Position numbers and translations under genes: made by a program
The notes under the pieces: generated by a model
Told to the model about the DNA's origin: nothing
The model's database searches: none
Seen by the model: the letters and a program-made list of their open reading frames with translations, nothing else
Shown here: positions 1-9,060 of the stretch, one piece after another
Layout: each line of letters begins with the position of its first letter
How positions within the stretch are numbered: the first letter of the stretch is position 1
Source of the DNA: Phycisphaeraceae bacterium
Lineage (GTDB): Bacteria > Planctomycetota > Phycisphaerae > Phycisphaerales > UBA1924
Length of the DNA: 64,000 nt
Direction: 5' to 3'
Assembly: GCA_019454185.1 (NCBI GenBank)
Contig: CP075368.1
Coordinates: 1,612,001-1,676,000, forward strand

Positions 1-226
1 GATCGGAGCCGAGGCCCGGAACGACGAAGCGGCGCTCGCGCCCGACATCGCTGCTGCCAAAGAGGGGGATGGCGACAAGGGCGAGGAAGACGCAGACGAG
101 GAGGACGGCGGCGATGACAAGGAAGCCGCCGATGCTGATGATGGAACCCGCTGCCCTGTCGATGAGCGGCACGCTCCAGTGCGTGCGTCTTCGGCTGTGG
201 GGCCGGTTCCCGTTGTCATCAGGCAT
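1..226 (-). CDS. pstC: phosphate ABC transporter permease, PstC-like (5' end only)
   Basis: The first 75 residues of a minus-strand gene that runs off the left edge. It opens with a short polar, basic N-terminus, then LIDRAAGSI, then one long hydrophobic segment (about residues 28-53), followed by a loop containing SSDVGRERR. An N-terminal membrane segment before a long extracytoplasmic region is typical of the large PstC variants. The start ATG at 226 is preceded by GGAG at suitable spacing. It follows pstS on the same strand, separated by 139 bases that hold a strong hairpin. The call rests mainly on this context, because the conserved permease core lies outside the window. PstA or another membrane protein is possible but less likely directly after pstS. 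Confidence 0.65.
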   Translation of the reverse strand, partial: MPDDNGNRPHSRRRTHWSVPLIDRAAGSIISIGGFLVIAAVLLVCVFLALVAIPLFGSSDVGRERRFVVPGLGSD

Positions 227-263
227 TGATCGCTCCGGGGAGGGCTCGTTCCTGCTGGAAAGA

Positions 264-292
264 AGCGGGCGGCCCAGCGAGAGCCGCCCGCT
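264..292 (-). terminator. strong hairpin between pstS and pstC (attenuator or mRNA stabiliser)
   Basis: A perfect 10-bp stem, AGCGGGCGGC pairing with GCCGCCCGCT, with a 9-base loop. On the minus strand it is followed by TTCTTTCC, a weak U-rich tract. It lies 73 bases after the pstS stop and 37 bases before pstC. Such a position usually allows partial termination, or protects the pstS message, so that the binding protein is made in excess of the permeases. That role is inferred. Confidence 0.55.
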
Positions 293-365
293 CGATATGG
301 TACATGATCTGTTCGTTCGCTTCAGCGACGGCGGTGCTGCCGCGGAGAGCGAGCGTCAGGATGTC

Positions 366-1331
366 TTACTTGAGCTTCTCGGCCTGCTGCTTGGCGAGGT
401 TGGCGGTCAGGGGGTAGTAGCCGTCCTTGATGACGTCTGCCTGGCCTTCGGAGCTGAGGACGTAACGGAGGAACTCGCGACGGAGGGGATCGAGGGGCTC
501 GGAGGGGTTCTTGTTGATGTAGAGGTAGAGGAAGCGTGCGAGGGGGTACTCGCCGGAGTACGCGTTCTCGGGAGAGGCCTCAACGGCGGGGGTGGAGGTA
601 TCCGGCGCGAGGGGGACGGCGCGGACGTCGGCGGTCATGTAACCGATGCCGCTGTAGCCGATGCCGAACTTGTCGCTGGCGACGCCCTGGACGACTGAGG
701 AAGAACCGGGCTGCTCTTTGACGGAGGGCTTGTAGTCGCCCTTGAAGAGCGCGACTTCCTTGAAGTAGCCGTAGGTGCCGGAGGCGGAGTTGCGGCCGTA
801 GAGGGAGATGGGCTTGTTTGCCCACTCGCCGGTGAGGCCGAGGTCGCCCCAGGTGACGATGTCGGTGGCGTAGCCACCCTTGCGGGTCGAGGAGAAGATG
901 GCGTCGACCTGCTGCATGGTGAGGGACTTGATGGGGTTGTCCTTGTGGACGTAGACGGCGAGCATGTCGATGCTGGTCGCGATCTCGGTCGGCTTGTAGC
1001 CGAACTTGGACTCGAACTCATCGATCTCGCTGCTCTTCATGGCGCGGCTCATGGGGCCGAACTGGGCGGTGCCGGCGATGAGGGCGGCGGGCGCGGTGGA
1101 GGAGCCCTTGCCCTCGATCTCGACGTTGACGTTGGGGTAGTACTTCTTGAAGCCCTCGAGCCAGAGGGCCATCTCGTTGTTCATGGTGTCGGAGCCGATG
1201 CTCTTGGCGGTGCCCGAGACGCCATCAACCTTTGTGTACTTGGGGAGGGTGGGGTCGAGTTTGACGCCCTGTGCCGCGGCGATGCCGGCAACCATTCCCA
1301 TGGCCGCGAACAGGCCTAACAGTTTCCTCAT
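366..1331 (-). CDS. pstS: phosphate-binding protein PstS
   Basis: Periplasmic phosphate receptor of the Pst ABC importer, 321 aa. The start at 1331 is preceded by AAGGAG at 8-base spacing and gives a clean Sec signal peptide (MRKLLGLFAAMGMVAGIAAAQ-type). The longer open frame up to 1382 would bury that signal. Phosphate-contact motifs of the family are visible: GSDTMNNEM near the mature N-terminus, KGSSTAP, and GRNSASGTYGYF in the middle. A PstC-like gene follows on the same strand. Regulation by phosphate starvation is expected for the family. The 193-base upstream gap shows two GTTAAG motifs (1414-1419 and 1439-1444), but no convincing Pho box. Confidence in the family is high. Confidence 0.93.
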   Translation of the reverse strand: MRKLLGLFAAMGMVAGIAAAQGVKLDPTLPKYTKVDGVSGTAKSIGSDTMNNEMALWLEGFKKYYPNVNVEIEGKGSSTAPAALIAGTAQFGPMSRAMKSSEIDEFESKFGYKPTEIATSIDMLAVYVHKDNPIKSLTMQQVDAIFSSTRKGGYATDIVTWGDLGLTGEWANKPISLYGRNSASGTYGYFKEVALFKGDYKPSVKEQPGSSSVVQGVASDKFGIGYSGIGYMTADVRAVPLAPDTSTPAVEASPENAYSGEYPLARFLYLYINKNPSEPLDPLRREFLRYVLSSEGQADVIKDGYYPLTANLAKQQAEKLK

Positions 1332-1524
1332 TGGTCGCACTCCTTGATCGCTTGGATCGAGTTTGTCGGCTCCGCCGGACACCCCGACGATGTGCCTTTG
1401 TTGACGGGCGAATGTTAAGAAGGTCGTCGCGGGGGTTGGTTAAGGACGCGCGAAGAACGCGCGATGTCCTTCACAAGGATGCGGGCAATTCAGCCCTCCC
1501 GGCCCCTCCGCTTCATCCATGTGG

Positions 1525-2925
1525 TCATCCGATCCCCGGTATGTGTGAGGCGAATGCCCAGAGCACGGCGGAGGCGATGAGTGCGGCGGCGATGGCGAGG
1601 CGCGTCCATGCGGCGTTGCGATGGATGCGGAGGGCTTCGGCGGGATCTGCGGGGATGGAGGCGAGGCGCGTGATGCGGGCTTCGATCGAGCCGTGGAGGA
1701 AGTCGCGTCGGGATGGGGAGATGCCGTTGAGTTCTGCGACGCGATGGAGTGCGGCGATCATTGCGGCGCAGGCGGCGTCGCGCGGGAGGCCCATGCGTTC
1801 GAGCGATTCGACGGCGAGGAGGTCGGCCTGGGCTTCGAAGCGTCGGCTCGTGAGACCGGCGACCGCGACGATGGCCATGATCGTGAAGGCGCCGATTCCC
1901 TCACCGATGATCCACTGCATGCACATCGAGGTCGCGAGGACCGCGCCGGCGAGCCAGGGGATGTGGCGTCGGCGGACGTGGCCGATTTCGTGACCGATGA
2001 CGGCGGCGAGGAGGGGCTCTTGCATCCCTTCGATCAGGCGCTCTGAGACGAGCATGGCGCGTGAGCCGGGGATCATGCCCATCACCATTGCGTTTGCCTG
2101 GCCTGCGCTGGGACGCCAGAGGCGCAGCGGGATCGGGCGGACGCGGTGGATGCGGCAGATCTCTCGCACGAGTTCTACGAGGCGACCGGATCGAAGAGGA
2201 ACGGTCGGCAGGATTCTGGCGAGCAGCATCGGAGCCATCGCGGCGAGCGCGATCGCGCCGGCGATCATGATGCCCTCTGCGAAGGGCGTGAGGGAGGGGG
2301 AGCCGACCTCAGAGGGGAGGAGCATCGAGCCGGGCCAGAGCTGATCGATGGCGAGCATGGCGGTGCCCGCGCCTTCGAGCCAGCCGAGGAAGAGGAGTCC
2401 GGGGAGGAAGCTGCAGAGCACGGCCTCGCGGAGCCGGATCACGATCCACGGGCCGAGCCCGACGAGGCGCGAGACGCTCTGGCCGGAGTCGAGTTCGCGG
2501 ATCGTCGCGGCGACACGGAGACGGCGATCGACGGTGTATGAGGTGATGGCGAGGATCGCGGTCGCGAGAGCCCAGGGGGATGCGGCGATGATCTCGTCGA
2601 GGAGGATCCAGTCGCCGATCGAGGCGCGGATGACATCGAGCCAGCCGATCCAGGAGATGGCGGCGGCGGTGGCGATGCCGCACGCGGTTTGCGCGAGCCA
2701 GTGAGCCCTTGCGATGCGTGAGATGATGGCCCAGCTACCGGTGCGATCGAGGGTGCGTACCCAGAGCGCGGTCATGGCCGCGGCGAGGATGGAAGGTGTG
2801 ATGATGAGTGCTATCGAGAGGAGGGCGGCGTTGGTGTCTCCGATGCGTTCGGAGAGGACCGGCGAACCCTGTCCCATGCGCGACATGATCGCGATCAGGA
2901 CGAGGATGGGGATGAACATCATCAT
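1525..2925 (-). CDS. M48-family membrane metallopeptidase
   Basis: A 466-aa integral membrane protein with several hydrophobic segments in its N-terminal half, followed by the zinc-peptidase motif HEIGH at residues 312-316 and a downstream EAQAD (Glu364) that would supply the third zinc ligand. This order is that of the M48 (Ste24/HtpX) family, which cleaves membrane or exported proteins. A more hydrophobic pair follows HEIGH, and there is a short C-terminal membrane anchor. Three successive ATG codons (2925, 2922, 2919) begin the frame, and none has a clear Shine-Dalgarno sequence. It lies 15 bases downstream of the lipoprotein gene ending at 2941, so translational coupling is likely. The substrate is unknown. 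Confidence 0.82.
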   Translation of the reverse strand: MMMFIPILVLIAIMSRMGQGSPVLSERIGDTNAALLSIALIITPSILAAAMTALWVRTLDRTGSWAIISRIARAHWLAQTACGIATAAAISWIGWLDVIRASIGDWILLDEIIAASPWALATAILAITSYTVDRRLRVAATIRELDSGQSVSRLVGLGPWIVIRLREAVLCSFLPGLLFLGWLEGAGTAMLAIDQLWPGSMLLPSEVGSPSLTPFAEGIMIAGAIALAAMAPMLLARILPTVPLRSGRLVELVREICRIHRVRPIPLRLWRPSAGQANAMVMGMIPGSRAMLVSERLIEGMQEPLLAAVIGHEIGHVRRRHIPWLAGAVLATSMCMQWIIGEGIGAFTIMAIVAVAGLTSRRFEAQADLLAVESLERMGLPRDAACAAMIAALHRVAELNGISPSRRDFLHGSIEARITRLASIPADPAEALRIHRNAAWTRLAIAAALIASAVLWAFASHIPGIG

Positions 2926-2940
2926 CGGGCGTGCGGGCGG

Positions 2941-4458
2941 CTACCGAGTCAGTTCGCCGAGATCAACGACATAGCCGCCGGGGAAGTACGCGTCGACGTT
3001 GAGGGTGTTCTCGTCGATGCTTGTCAGGACGATGCAGGCGCGGCCGAGGCGGGCGGCGTAGTCGAGGTCGCCCTCGCTGGGTCCGGCGTACTCGCGGTTC
3101 TGAGACCTCTGCACGTGGAAGTGGTAGTGGGCGAGGGCGCGGTCGCTGGCGGAGATAAGGTCTTCGGAGGCGACGAACTTGCGATCACCGAGGCGATTGC
3201 TGGGGCGGGGCGGGTACATCGTGACGAGGAACGCCTCGCTCGCTGCGACGGAGATCATGCCTCCGTACTCGGTGGTTGTGTCGGCTCTGTCCATGGCGAT
3301 CTGGGAATAGAGAGCGTCGCGGACGGCGGTCTCACGGATGGCATCGTCGAGCACGAGGAGGACGAGGACATCTCCCCAGACGAGATTGGCTTCCTGGCGG
3401 TCGAGGCGTTCGGGGATCTGCTTGGTGTAATCGACGCCGACGGCGCGTTCGTAGATCTTGCGGCCCTGCAGGCGTGTGCGGAGTTCGGAGAGGAGTTCCT
3501 CTCGGGAGGCACGCAGCCAGTCGGGGCGTTTGGCGGCGGCCCAGCGGACGTGTTCGAGGTGCAGGAGCCGGAGCCCTTTTAACTGGTCATCACGGAGCGT
3601 TGAGACGGCGGAGCGTGCGCTCCCCCACCACGCGGCGTTTGCACGCTTGGCGGGATCGCGGAGATTGTCGAGCCAGCGGAGTTCCTCGCCGTTGCGGGGG
3701 ACGACGCGCATCTCGGTGTAGCAGGCGCGGAGGTCGTTGAGGGTTCGATCGTCTTTCGGGAACTCGACGCCGGACTGGGCGGAGACGAGCGAGGCACGGA
3801 GGGAGCCGTCGGCATCGAGCCGCGCGAGGACATCCCACGCGGCGGCGCGGGTTCGGAGATCCCAGCGGAGTTTGTAGGGACCGGGATCGGTCTGCGGATT
3901 CATGAAGACATCGAAGGCGACACGGGCGGGATCGACGCCGGGGTGGAGTCGCTCGATGGCTCGGCGTTCGACGCGGGTTGGCTCGGGCTCTTCGGGCTGA
4001 TCGGTTGCCCATTGGCGGATGATGGCTGGGGTCATATCGGTCCAGCCGCGTTCCGCGCTGAGGTTGCATAAATAGGTGGCGATCGGTCGGCTCTGCTCGT
4101 TGGGGAGGAGCAGTCTGGCCATGGCGCGGCTGTCTGCGAGGCCTTCCGGGTCGGTGTCATTCATCAACTGATCGATGACAGCCAGGCGGACAATCCACGG
4201 CACGTTCGAGGACCATGCGAGGTCTTTGAAGGACTTGCGGACGGCGTCTCGCTCAAGGCCGGTGCCGCTGGCGGGGTCGCTATCGGCCCATGCGAGGACG
4301 GCGGCGTCTGCGCGACGCTGCGGTGAGAGTTTGGGATCGCGGACGCGTGTGAGCGAGTCGTTCTCTTGCGCGGAGGAGGAGCATCCGCCGAGCGAGAGGG
4401 AGCCGACGAGGAGCATCGGTATGGCGAGGAACAGCATGAGGTTCGCGCATCGCTTCAT
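2941..4458 (-). CDS. hypothetical lipoprotein, helical-repeat type
   Basis: A 505-aa protein of unknown function. The ATG at 4458 gives MKRCANLM, then a hydrophobic core and the lipobox LSLGGC, so it should be a lipid-anchored export product. The frame remains open upstream to 4623, but that extension is Pro/Ser/Arg-rich and would destroy the signal. The mature part is rich in Arg, Asp, Ala and Leu, with amphipathic helical stretches (for example RADAAVLAWADSD and the RLAVIDQLMND region) that resemble HEAT-like repeats, but no named domain was recognised. It sits between the metal-transport operon (49 bases upstream, same strand) and the M48 peptidase, and may be co-transcribed with either. 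A scaffold in the envelope is a guess only. Confidence 0.6.
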   Translation of the reverse strand: MKRCANLMLFLAIPMLLVGSLSLGGCSSSAQENDSLTRVRDPKLSPQRRADAAVLAWADSDPASGTGLERDAVRKSFKDLAWSSNVPWIVRLAVIDQLMNDTDPEGLADSRAMARLLLPNEQSRPIATYLCNLSAERGWTDMTPAIIRQWATDQPEEPEPTRVERRAIERLHPGVDPARVAFDVFMNPQTDPGPYKLRWDLRTRAAAWDVLARLDADGSLRASLVSAQSGVEFPKDDRTLNDLRACYTEMRVVPRNGEELRWLDNLRDPAKRANAAWWGSARSAVSTLRDDQLKGLRLLHLEHVRWAAAKRPDWLRASREELLSELRTRLQGRKIYERAVGVDYTKQIPERLDRQEANLVWGDVLVLLVLDDAIRETAVRDALYSQIAMDRADTTTEYGGMISVAASEAFLVTMYPPRPSNRLGDRKFVASEDLISASDRALAHYHFHVQRSQNREYAGPSEGDLDYAARLGRACIVLTSIDENTLNVDAYFPGGYVVDLGELTR

Positions 4459-4507
4459 GGTGGCGGAGTTTAGCAGCGTTGTGATGGAGTGATCGCGTTG
4501 GCGCCGG

Positions 4508-5851
4508 TCACGACCGGGGCGGGATCGGTCGCTGGTGCGGATCGAGGGGCGTGCTGGGCTCTGGGGGTTCGAGACGGACGCCACGCTCGGGATCGACGGC
4601 GTGTTCGAGGCGCATGGCGGCATCGTGGACGTGGTCGGGCGCGAAGCCGCCTCGTTCGACGAGGTAGGACTCCCAGAGTCGGTGGGTTCTGACGAGTTCT
4701 GTGGCGCTTCGGCGTCCTGTGTCGGTGAGGCGCAGGTTGCCGTTCTCGGATTTCAGCAGGCCGAGCCGCGTGGAGCGAGCCGTGGCGAGTTTCAGGGTCA
4801 TGCCCGTTGAGCCGATGGTTTCGGCGGCCCGCTGGATGTTGGCGGGCCGGGCTCGCTCTTCCATGCGATAGACCCATGCGAGAAGGTCTTCTGAGGCGAT
4901 GGTGATGGCGAGTCTTGCTCGTCTGCCCGATCGAGCGATCACACCATGGCGCGGACCGAGCAGCATGGCTGATGCCATCGCGACGCCCGAGACAACGGCG
5001 ATCATGCCGGATGCACTGACGGAGCCGGATGCGCCGATCCAGCCCGGTCCGAACGCTGCGAGCGTGTAGCCGCCGACAGCGCAGCATGCGGCGATGAGCA
5101 CGGAGGTGAGGACCTGTGAGCGGAGGCGATCGGTGAGCATCCGTGCTGCTGCGGGCGGACAGATCAGCATGGCTATCACGAGGATGGAGCCGACCGCCTC
5201 GAACGAGGCGACGGTCACGCACGCGACGAGGACCATGAAAGCGCCGTTGACAGCCGATGCGGGGAAGCCGAGCGAGGTCGCCAGTCCGGGATCGAAGCAG
5301 ACGATGCGGAGTTCCTTGAAGAATGCCGCGACGAGGATGGAGACGACCGCTGCGACGATGGCGAGTGTCCAGACCTGGCGCGGGAGCGAGGCGATGGCGT
5401 TCCATGTGAGAACCTGGGACCACTGATCGGGCACGAACCAGATCATGGCTTCCAGCACGCCGTTGAGCACGCAGTCGGCATCGAGATCGACCTGTCTGCC
5501 GGCTCCGCGTTCGAGCATGAGCACGCCGAGGGCGAAGAGCACGCTGAAGACGACGCCCATCGCGGCACCGGGTTCGATGCGTGTGTATCTGCGCATCGCT
5601 TCGACGAGCCCGACGGTGAGGATTCCTGCGGCGGCGGCTCCGATGAACATCGCGAGGGGATCACGCGTGCCGGTGATCATGAACGCGAGCACGAGCCCGG
5701 GGAGGACGGCGTGCGAGATGGCATCGCCCATGAGACTGATTCGACGGAGGACGAGGAAGTTGCCGAGCAGAGCGCACGAGACGCAGGCGAACGTCGCGGC
5801 GAGGATCGGGCCGAGATCGATCGAGAGGAACTCGTGGAGGGCGGGGCTCAT
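4508..5851 (-). CDS. metal ABC transporter permease fused to DtxR-type repressor domain (YtgD/YtgCR-like, second copy)
   Basis: A 447-aa fusion. Residues about 1-290 form an ABC-3 family permease (ZnuB/MntB/TroC type) with many membrane segments. Residues about 305-447 resemble a whole DtxR/MntR regulator: a winged helix starting SEDLLAWVYRMEE, a wing reading GNLRLTDTGRR, then the metal-binding and dimerisation helix with HRLWESYL, DHVHDAAMRLEH and a final LDPHQRPIP. The His/Glu residues that bind metal in DtxR (H-x3-E, VH, EH) are all present. Chlamydial YtgCR has this same fusion and is known to be cut to release the repressor. The start at 5851 forms an ATGA overlap with the preceding permease and has GGGAGG upstream. 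It is the last gene of the operon. Confidence 0.85.
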   Translation of the reverse strand: MSPALHEFLSIDLGPILAATFACVSCALLGNFLVLRRISLMGDAISHAVLPGLVLAFMITGTRDPLAMFIGAAAAGILTVGLVEAMRRYTRIEPGAAMGVVFSVLFALGVLMLERGAGRQVDLDADCVLNGVLEAMIWFVPDQWSQVLTWNAIASLPRQVWTLAIVAAVVSILVAAFFKELRIVCFDPGLATSLGFPASAVNGAFMVLVACVTVASFEAVGSILVIAMLICPPAAARMLTDRLRSQVLTSVLIAACCAVGGYTLAAFGPGWIGASGSVSASGMIAVVSGVAMASAMLLGPRHGVIARSGRRARLAITIASEDLLAWVYRMEERARPANIQRAAETIGSTGMTLKLATARSTRLGLLKSENGNLRLTDTGRRSATELVRTHRLWESYLVERGGFAPDHVHDAAMRLEHAVDPERGVRLEPPEPSTPLDPHQRPIPPRS

Positions 5852-7155
5852 GTGTCCCTCCCCGGCCACTGGGTCGGCGGATCGAGCGCGTCTTCTGCGG
5901 CGATCTCGGCTTCGAGCCGGGCGAGAATAGCGGGGTCGACGACGTGCTCGACGGCGTCGGCGGTGAGATCGACGTGGGATGCGGCGATATCGGCGTGGCG
6001 GATGAGATAGAGGCGCCAGAGGCGTCTGCGCCGATCGGCGAGTCGTGCGGCGGCGAGCCCTGCGTCGGTGAGGGCGACCATGCGTTCATCGCGTCGGACA
6101 AGGCCCCTGCGCTGGAGCATGCCCCGCGCGAGGAGCCCGCTGAGACCGGGCGGAAGGGCCGCTTCGATGGGCATGGGGCCGACGGTTGCGAGGTGGAGCA
6201 TGGCGTGATCGGCCTGGATGCGTGTGCGGACGCTGTGTTGTCGGATGAGTCCTGCGACGAGTCCACGGCTGGGCGCGAGCAGCATGCCGAGCACGAAGAT
6301 CGCGCCGGCGACCAGGACAATCGCGGGCCCGGCCGGGACGCGCGTGAATGAGGCGGAGATGGCTGAGCCCACAAAGGCGGACGCGCCGCCGGCAGCGGCA
6401 CTGAGCGCGGCGAGCGGGAGGAGGCGATCGGTCCAGAAGCGTGCGGCGGCGGCTGGGATGATGAGGAGCGCGACGATGAGCAGGAGTCCGACGGCCTGTA
6501 GACCGACGACGCAGACGGTGACGACCAGCGCCATCAGGGCGGCATCGATGAGGCCGACTCGCACACCGAGCGACCTTGCGTATGCCTCATCGAAGGCGAC
6601 GACGCGCAGGCGTCTGAAGAGCAGGGCCACGACCGCGATGGAGGCGAAGGCGACGGCGCCCATCAGTCTGGCGTCTGTCGTGCTCATCGCGGCGGTCTGC
6701 CCGAAGATAAAGGTCTTCAATCCGCCCTGGTTGCCGACCTGCATGGTCTGGATCACGCTGAGCAGGACGACGCCCACGCCGAACCAGACGCTGAGCACCG
6801 CGCCGATGGCGGCATCTTCGGTGAGGCGTGTGGCCCGCACGATCCACTGGATCGCGAGGAGACCCGTGGCCGCGCCGATGGCTGCGCCCGGGAGCAGCAC
6901 GGCCATGGATCGGCCGTCCATGCCGATCGCGTTTCCGATGATGAATGCGGTCGCGATGCCTGGGAGCGTGGCGTGTCCGACGGCGTCGGAGATGAGCGAG
7001 CGTCGCCTGAGCATCACGAAGACGCCGACCAGGCCGGCGGCGATTCCCAGCAGTGTCGCGCCGATGAGGACGAGGGTGGTGTTGTGGCCCGCGCGGAATG
7101 TGGCCGCTTCGATGATCGCGGCCCATGTGCCTGAGTTGTCGGGCCGGCTGATCAC
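5848..7155 (-). CDS. metal ABC transporter permease fused to degenerate DtxR-type domain (YtgCR-like)
   Basis: A 435-aa fusion. The ABC-3 permease part (about residues 15-290) has alternating hydrophobic segments, and a C-terminal part (about 300-435) has DtxR-like winged-helix and dimerisation regions. The latter is recognisable from VALTDAGLAAARLA, RRLWRLYLI, ADAVEHVVDP and LDPPTQWPG. Compared with its downstream paralogue, the putative metal ligands are eroded: the His and Glu of HRLxE are Arg, and the VH histidine is not in register, while the final EH is kept. It starts with GTG at 7155, with GGAG upstream, in a GTGA overlap with the ATPase gene. It forms the membrane channel together with the next permease. 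Substrate is probably Mn or Fe. Confidence 0.83.
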   Translation of the reverse strand: MISRPDNSGTWAAIIEAATFRAGHNTTLVLIGATLLGIAAGLVGVFVMLRRRSLISDAVGHATLPGIATAFIIGNAIGMDGRSMAVLLPGAAIGAATGLLAIQWIVRATRLTEDAAIGAVLSVWFGVGVVLLSVIQTMQVGNQGGLKTFIFGQTAAMSTTDARLMGAVAFASIAVVALLFRRLRVVAFDEAYARSLGVRVGLIDAALMALVVTVCVVGLQAVGLLLIVALLIIPAAAARFWTDRLLPLAALSAAAGGASAFVGSAISASFTRVPAGPAIVLVAGAIFVLGMLLAPSRGLVAGLIRQHSVRTRIQADHAMLHLATVGPMPIEAALPPGLSGLLARGMLQRRGLVRRDERMVALTDAGLAAARLADRRRRLWRLYLIRHADIAASHVDLTADAVEHVVDPAILARLEAEIAAEDALDPPTQWPGRDT

Positions 7156-7979
7156 GTGCCTCGCTCCGCCCTTGCGACTGCCTCACTCGCTTCGGCGAGC
7201 AGGGTCAGCCGTCCCCCGTAGGTGCGTCGCAGGTTTTCGGGAGTGAAGGCGGCGGAGACGGCGCCACTGGCGACGATGCGCATGTTCATGAGTACGACGT
7301 GATCGAAGTATGCCTCGACGGTCTGGAGATCGTGGTGGACACAGATGACAGTGGTGCCGCGGGCTCGGAGGTCGTGGAGCAGCCGGACGATCGCTCTCTC
7401 TGTGGCGGCATCAACGCCGGCGAAGGGTTCGTCCATGAAGTAGAGATCGGCCTCCTGGGCGAGAGCGCGGGCGAGGAAGACGCGTTGCTGCTGTCCACCC
7501 GAAAGTTGGCTGATCTGACGCGACTCGAAGCCGGAGAGTCCGACGCGATCGATGCACTCGGACGCGGCCTGCCTGTCGGCACGCGAGATGGGTCTGAGCC
7601 AGCCGGCCCGACCGTAGCGCCCCATGCAGACGACATCCATGACAGTGACGGGAAAGTCCCAGTCAACGGCCTCGCGCTGCGGGACGTAGCCGACGCGTGA
7701 TCGGGCGGCACGGTACGGGCTTCCCCAGAACTCGACGATGCCGGAGGCACGCTTGACGAGTCCGAGGCAGGCCTTGATGAATGTGCTCTTTCCGGCACCA
7801 TTCGGTCCGATGATGGCGATCATCGAGCCCGGGGGCGCGTCGAAGTCGACATCCCAGAGGACCGGCTTCCGCTGGTAAGCGACGGTCATGGCATGGACCG
7901 AAAGAGGGCTGTCGGCCGAATGTTCGGGACGATCGAACAGGAGAGAGCCGGGTGAGTTTGATCGATACTCGTTGGCCAT
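7152..7979 (-). CDS. metal ABC transporter ATP-binding protein (YtgB/MntB/ZnuC type)
   Basis: A 275-aa ABC ATPase. It has Walker A GPNGAGKS at residues 58-65, the signature LSGGQQQR, Walker B DLYFMDEPF, and the switch histidine in VHHDLQT. The family supplies energy for Mn/Zn/Fe import. There are about 28 residues before the usual domain start, and ATG at 7979 has no good Shine-Dalgarno sequence. A second in-frame ATG lies at residue 31, so the start is uncertain. It lies between the substrate-binding protein (49 bases upstream) and the two permeases (4-base overlap downstream), giving the order binding protein, ATPase, permease, permease. Confidence 0.93.
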   Translation of the reverse strand: MANEYRSNSPGSLLFDRPEHSADSPLSVHAMTVAYQRKPVLWDVDFDAPPGSMIAIIGPNGAGKSTFIKACLGLVKRASGIVEFWGSPYRAARSRVGYVPQREAVDWDFPVTVMDVVCMGRYGRAGWLRPISRADRQAASECIDRVGLSGFESRQISQLSGGQQQRVFLARALAQEADLYFMDEPFAGVDAATERAIVRLLHDLRARGTTVICVHHDLQTVEAYFDHVVLMNMRIVASGAVSAAFTPENLRRTYGGRLTLLAEASEAVARAERGT

Positions 7980-8028
7980 TGGGCTTGCTCGGGGCGCGTG
8001 GGAACGTTTGCTCGGCGGGTGATTGAAG

Positions 8029-9048
8029 TCAGTGGGGATCGTCGCTGCGTGGAGAGGGTTCGCCTGAGCCGCGGAGTCCGCCTTCCGGGACAGTGCCTCC
8101 GAGGGCTTCGGTAATGGTGCGGACGTTGTGATCGATCATGCCGATGTATGTCCCTTCCCAGGTGCCGGGCTTGCCCATGGCGTCGGAGAAGAGGGAGCCG
8201 CCGACGCGGACGGTGTGGCCACGTGCTCTTGCACCCGCGATGATGGCGTTGATGTTTCTTTCGGAGACGGTGGACTCGACGAAGATCGCTCGGATGCTCC
8301 GCGACGCGATGAGATCGACAAGGCGTTCGATGTCTCGCACGCCGGCTTCGGATTCGGTTGAGATGCCCTGCACGCCTCGGACTTCGAGCCCGTAGGCCCT
8401 GCCGAAATAGCCGAAGGCATCGTGAGCGGTGAGCAGGACGCGCGAGGCCTCCGGGATGGTTGCGATGGCACGCGCGGCGTAGGCGTCGAGCGCGGTGAGG
8501 CGCGAGGCGTATACGGCGGCTCGCTGTTCGTAGAGGAGGCGGCCTTCCGGATCGAGCGTGGAGAGGGTGTCGCGCACGGCGGGGATCGCCTCGGCCCAGA
8601 GGGCGGGATCCATCCAGACGTGCGGGTCGGGATGATCTTCTGCGCCGTCGGGCGAGAGGAGGCGTTCACGGGGCAGGGACTCGGCGACTGCGAGCACGGG
8701 CTTGCCGGATGAGGCGATTCGCTTGAGGGTGTCGGCGAGTTTGCCCTCCAGTTGCAGGCCGTTGGTGAAGATCGCATCGGCACGGGCGAGCGCGGCGATG
8801 TCGGTGCGGGTGGGCTTGTAGAGGTGGGGATCCACTCCCTCGCCGATGAGCACTGTGAGACGGATGCGGTCGCCACCGATCTCGCGGACCATGTCGCCGA
8901 CCATGCCGGTCGTGGCGACGACCGTCGGCTGCGGCTCGGCGGCTTGGGCGGAAGCGAGTGCGGCGTTGGCGAGTGCGAGAAGGGATCCGACAAGAGCGAG
9001 AGTGATCGCGGGGAGAGGTATGTGGAGGAATCGTGGTGTCGAGTACAT
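8029..9048 (-). CDS. metal-binding lipocalin-unrelated TroA/YtgA-type solute-binding protein
   Basis: A 339-aa periplasmic receptor of the cluster A-1 (TroA/PsaA/ZnuA) family. It has a signal peptide (residues about 1-36, ending ASAQAAE). The metal ligands are placed as in the family: His in GVDPHLYKPT, His in DPHVWMD, Glu in FVESTVSERNI and Asp in LFSDAMG. It lacks the His-rich charged loop of zinc-specific ZnuA proteins, which favours Mn or Fe, although Zn cannot be excluded. AGGAGC lies 5-6 bases before the ATG. It heads the operon, with a promoter and palindrome at 9103-9133 and a leader hairpin that may cover the ribosome site. Confidence 0.9.
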   Translation of the reverse strand: MYSTPRFLHIPLPAITLALVGSLLALANAALASAQAAEPQPTVVATTGMVGDMVREIGGDRIRLTVLIGEGVDPHLYKPTRTDIAALARADAIFTNGLQLEGKLADTLKRIASSGKPVLAVAESLPRERLLSPDGAEDHPDPHVWMDPALWAEAIPAVRDTLSTLDPEGRLLYEQRAAVYASRLTALDAYAARAIATIPEASRVLLTAHDAFGYFGRAYGLEVRGVQGISTESEAGVRDIERLVDLIASRSIRAIFVESTVSERNINAIIAGARARGHTVRVGGSLFSDAMGKPGTWEGTYIGMIDHNVRTITEALGGTVPEGGLRGSGEPSPRSDDPH

Positions 9049-9060
9049 GGGCTGCTCCTA

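Noticed and set aside
1414..1444. Two GTTAAG motifs upstream of pstS as a Pho box
   Set aside because: Their 25-base spacing does not match known tandem Pho-box periods, and there is no third copy.
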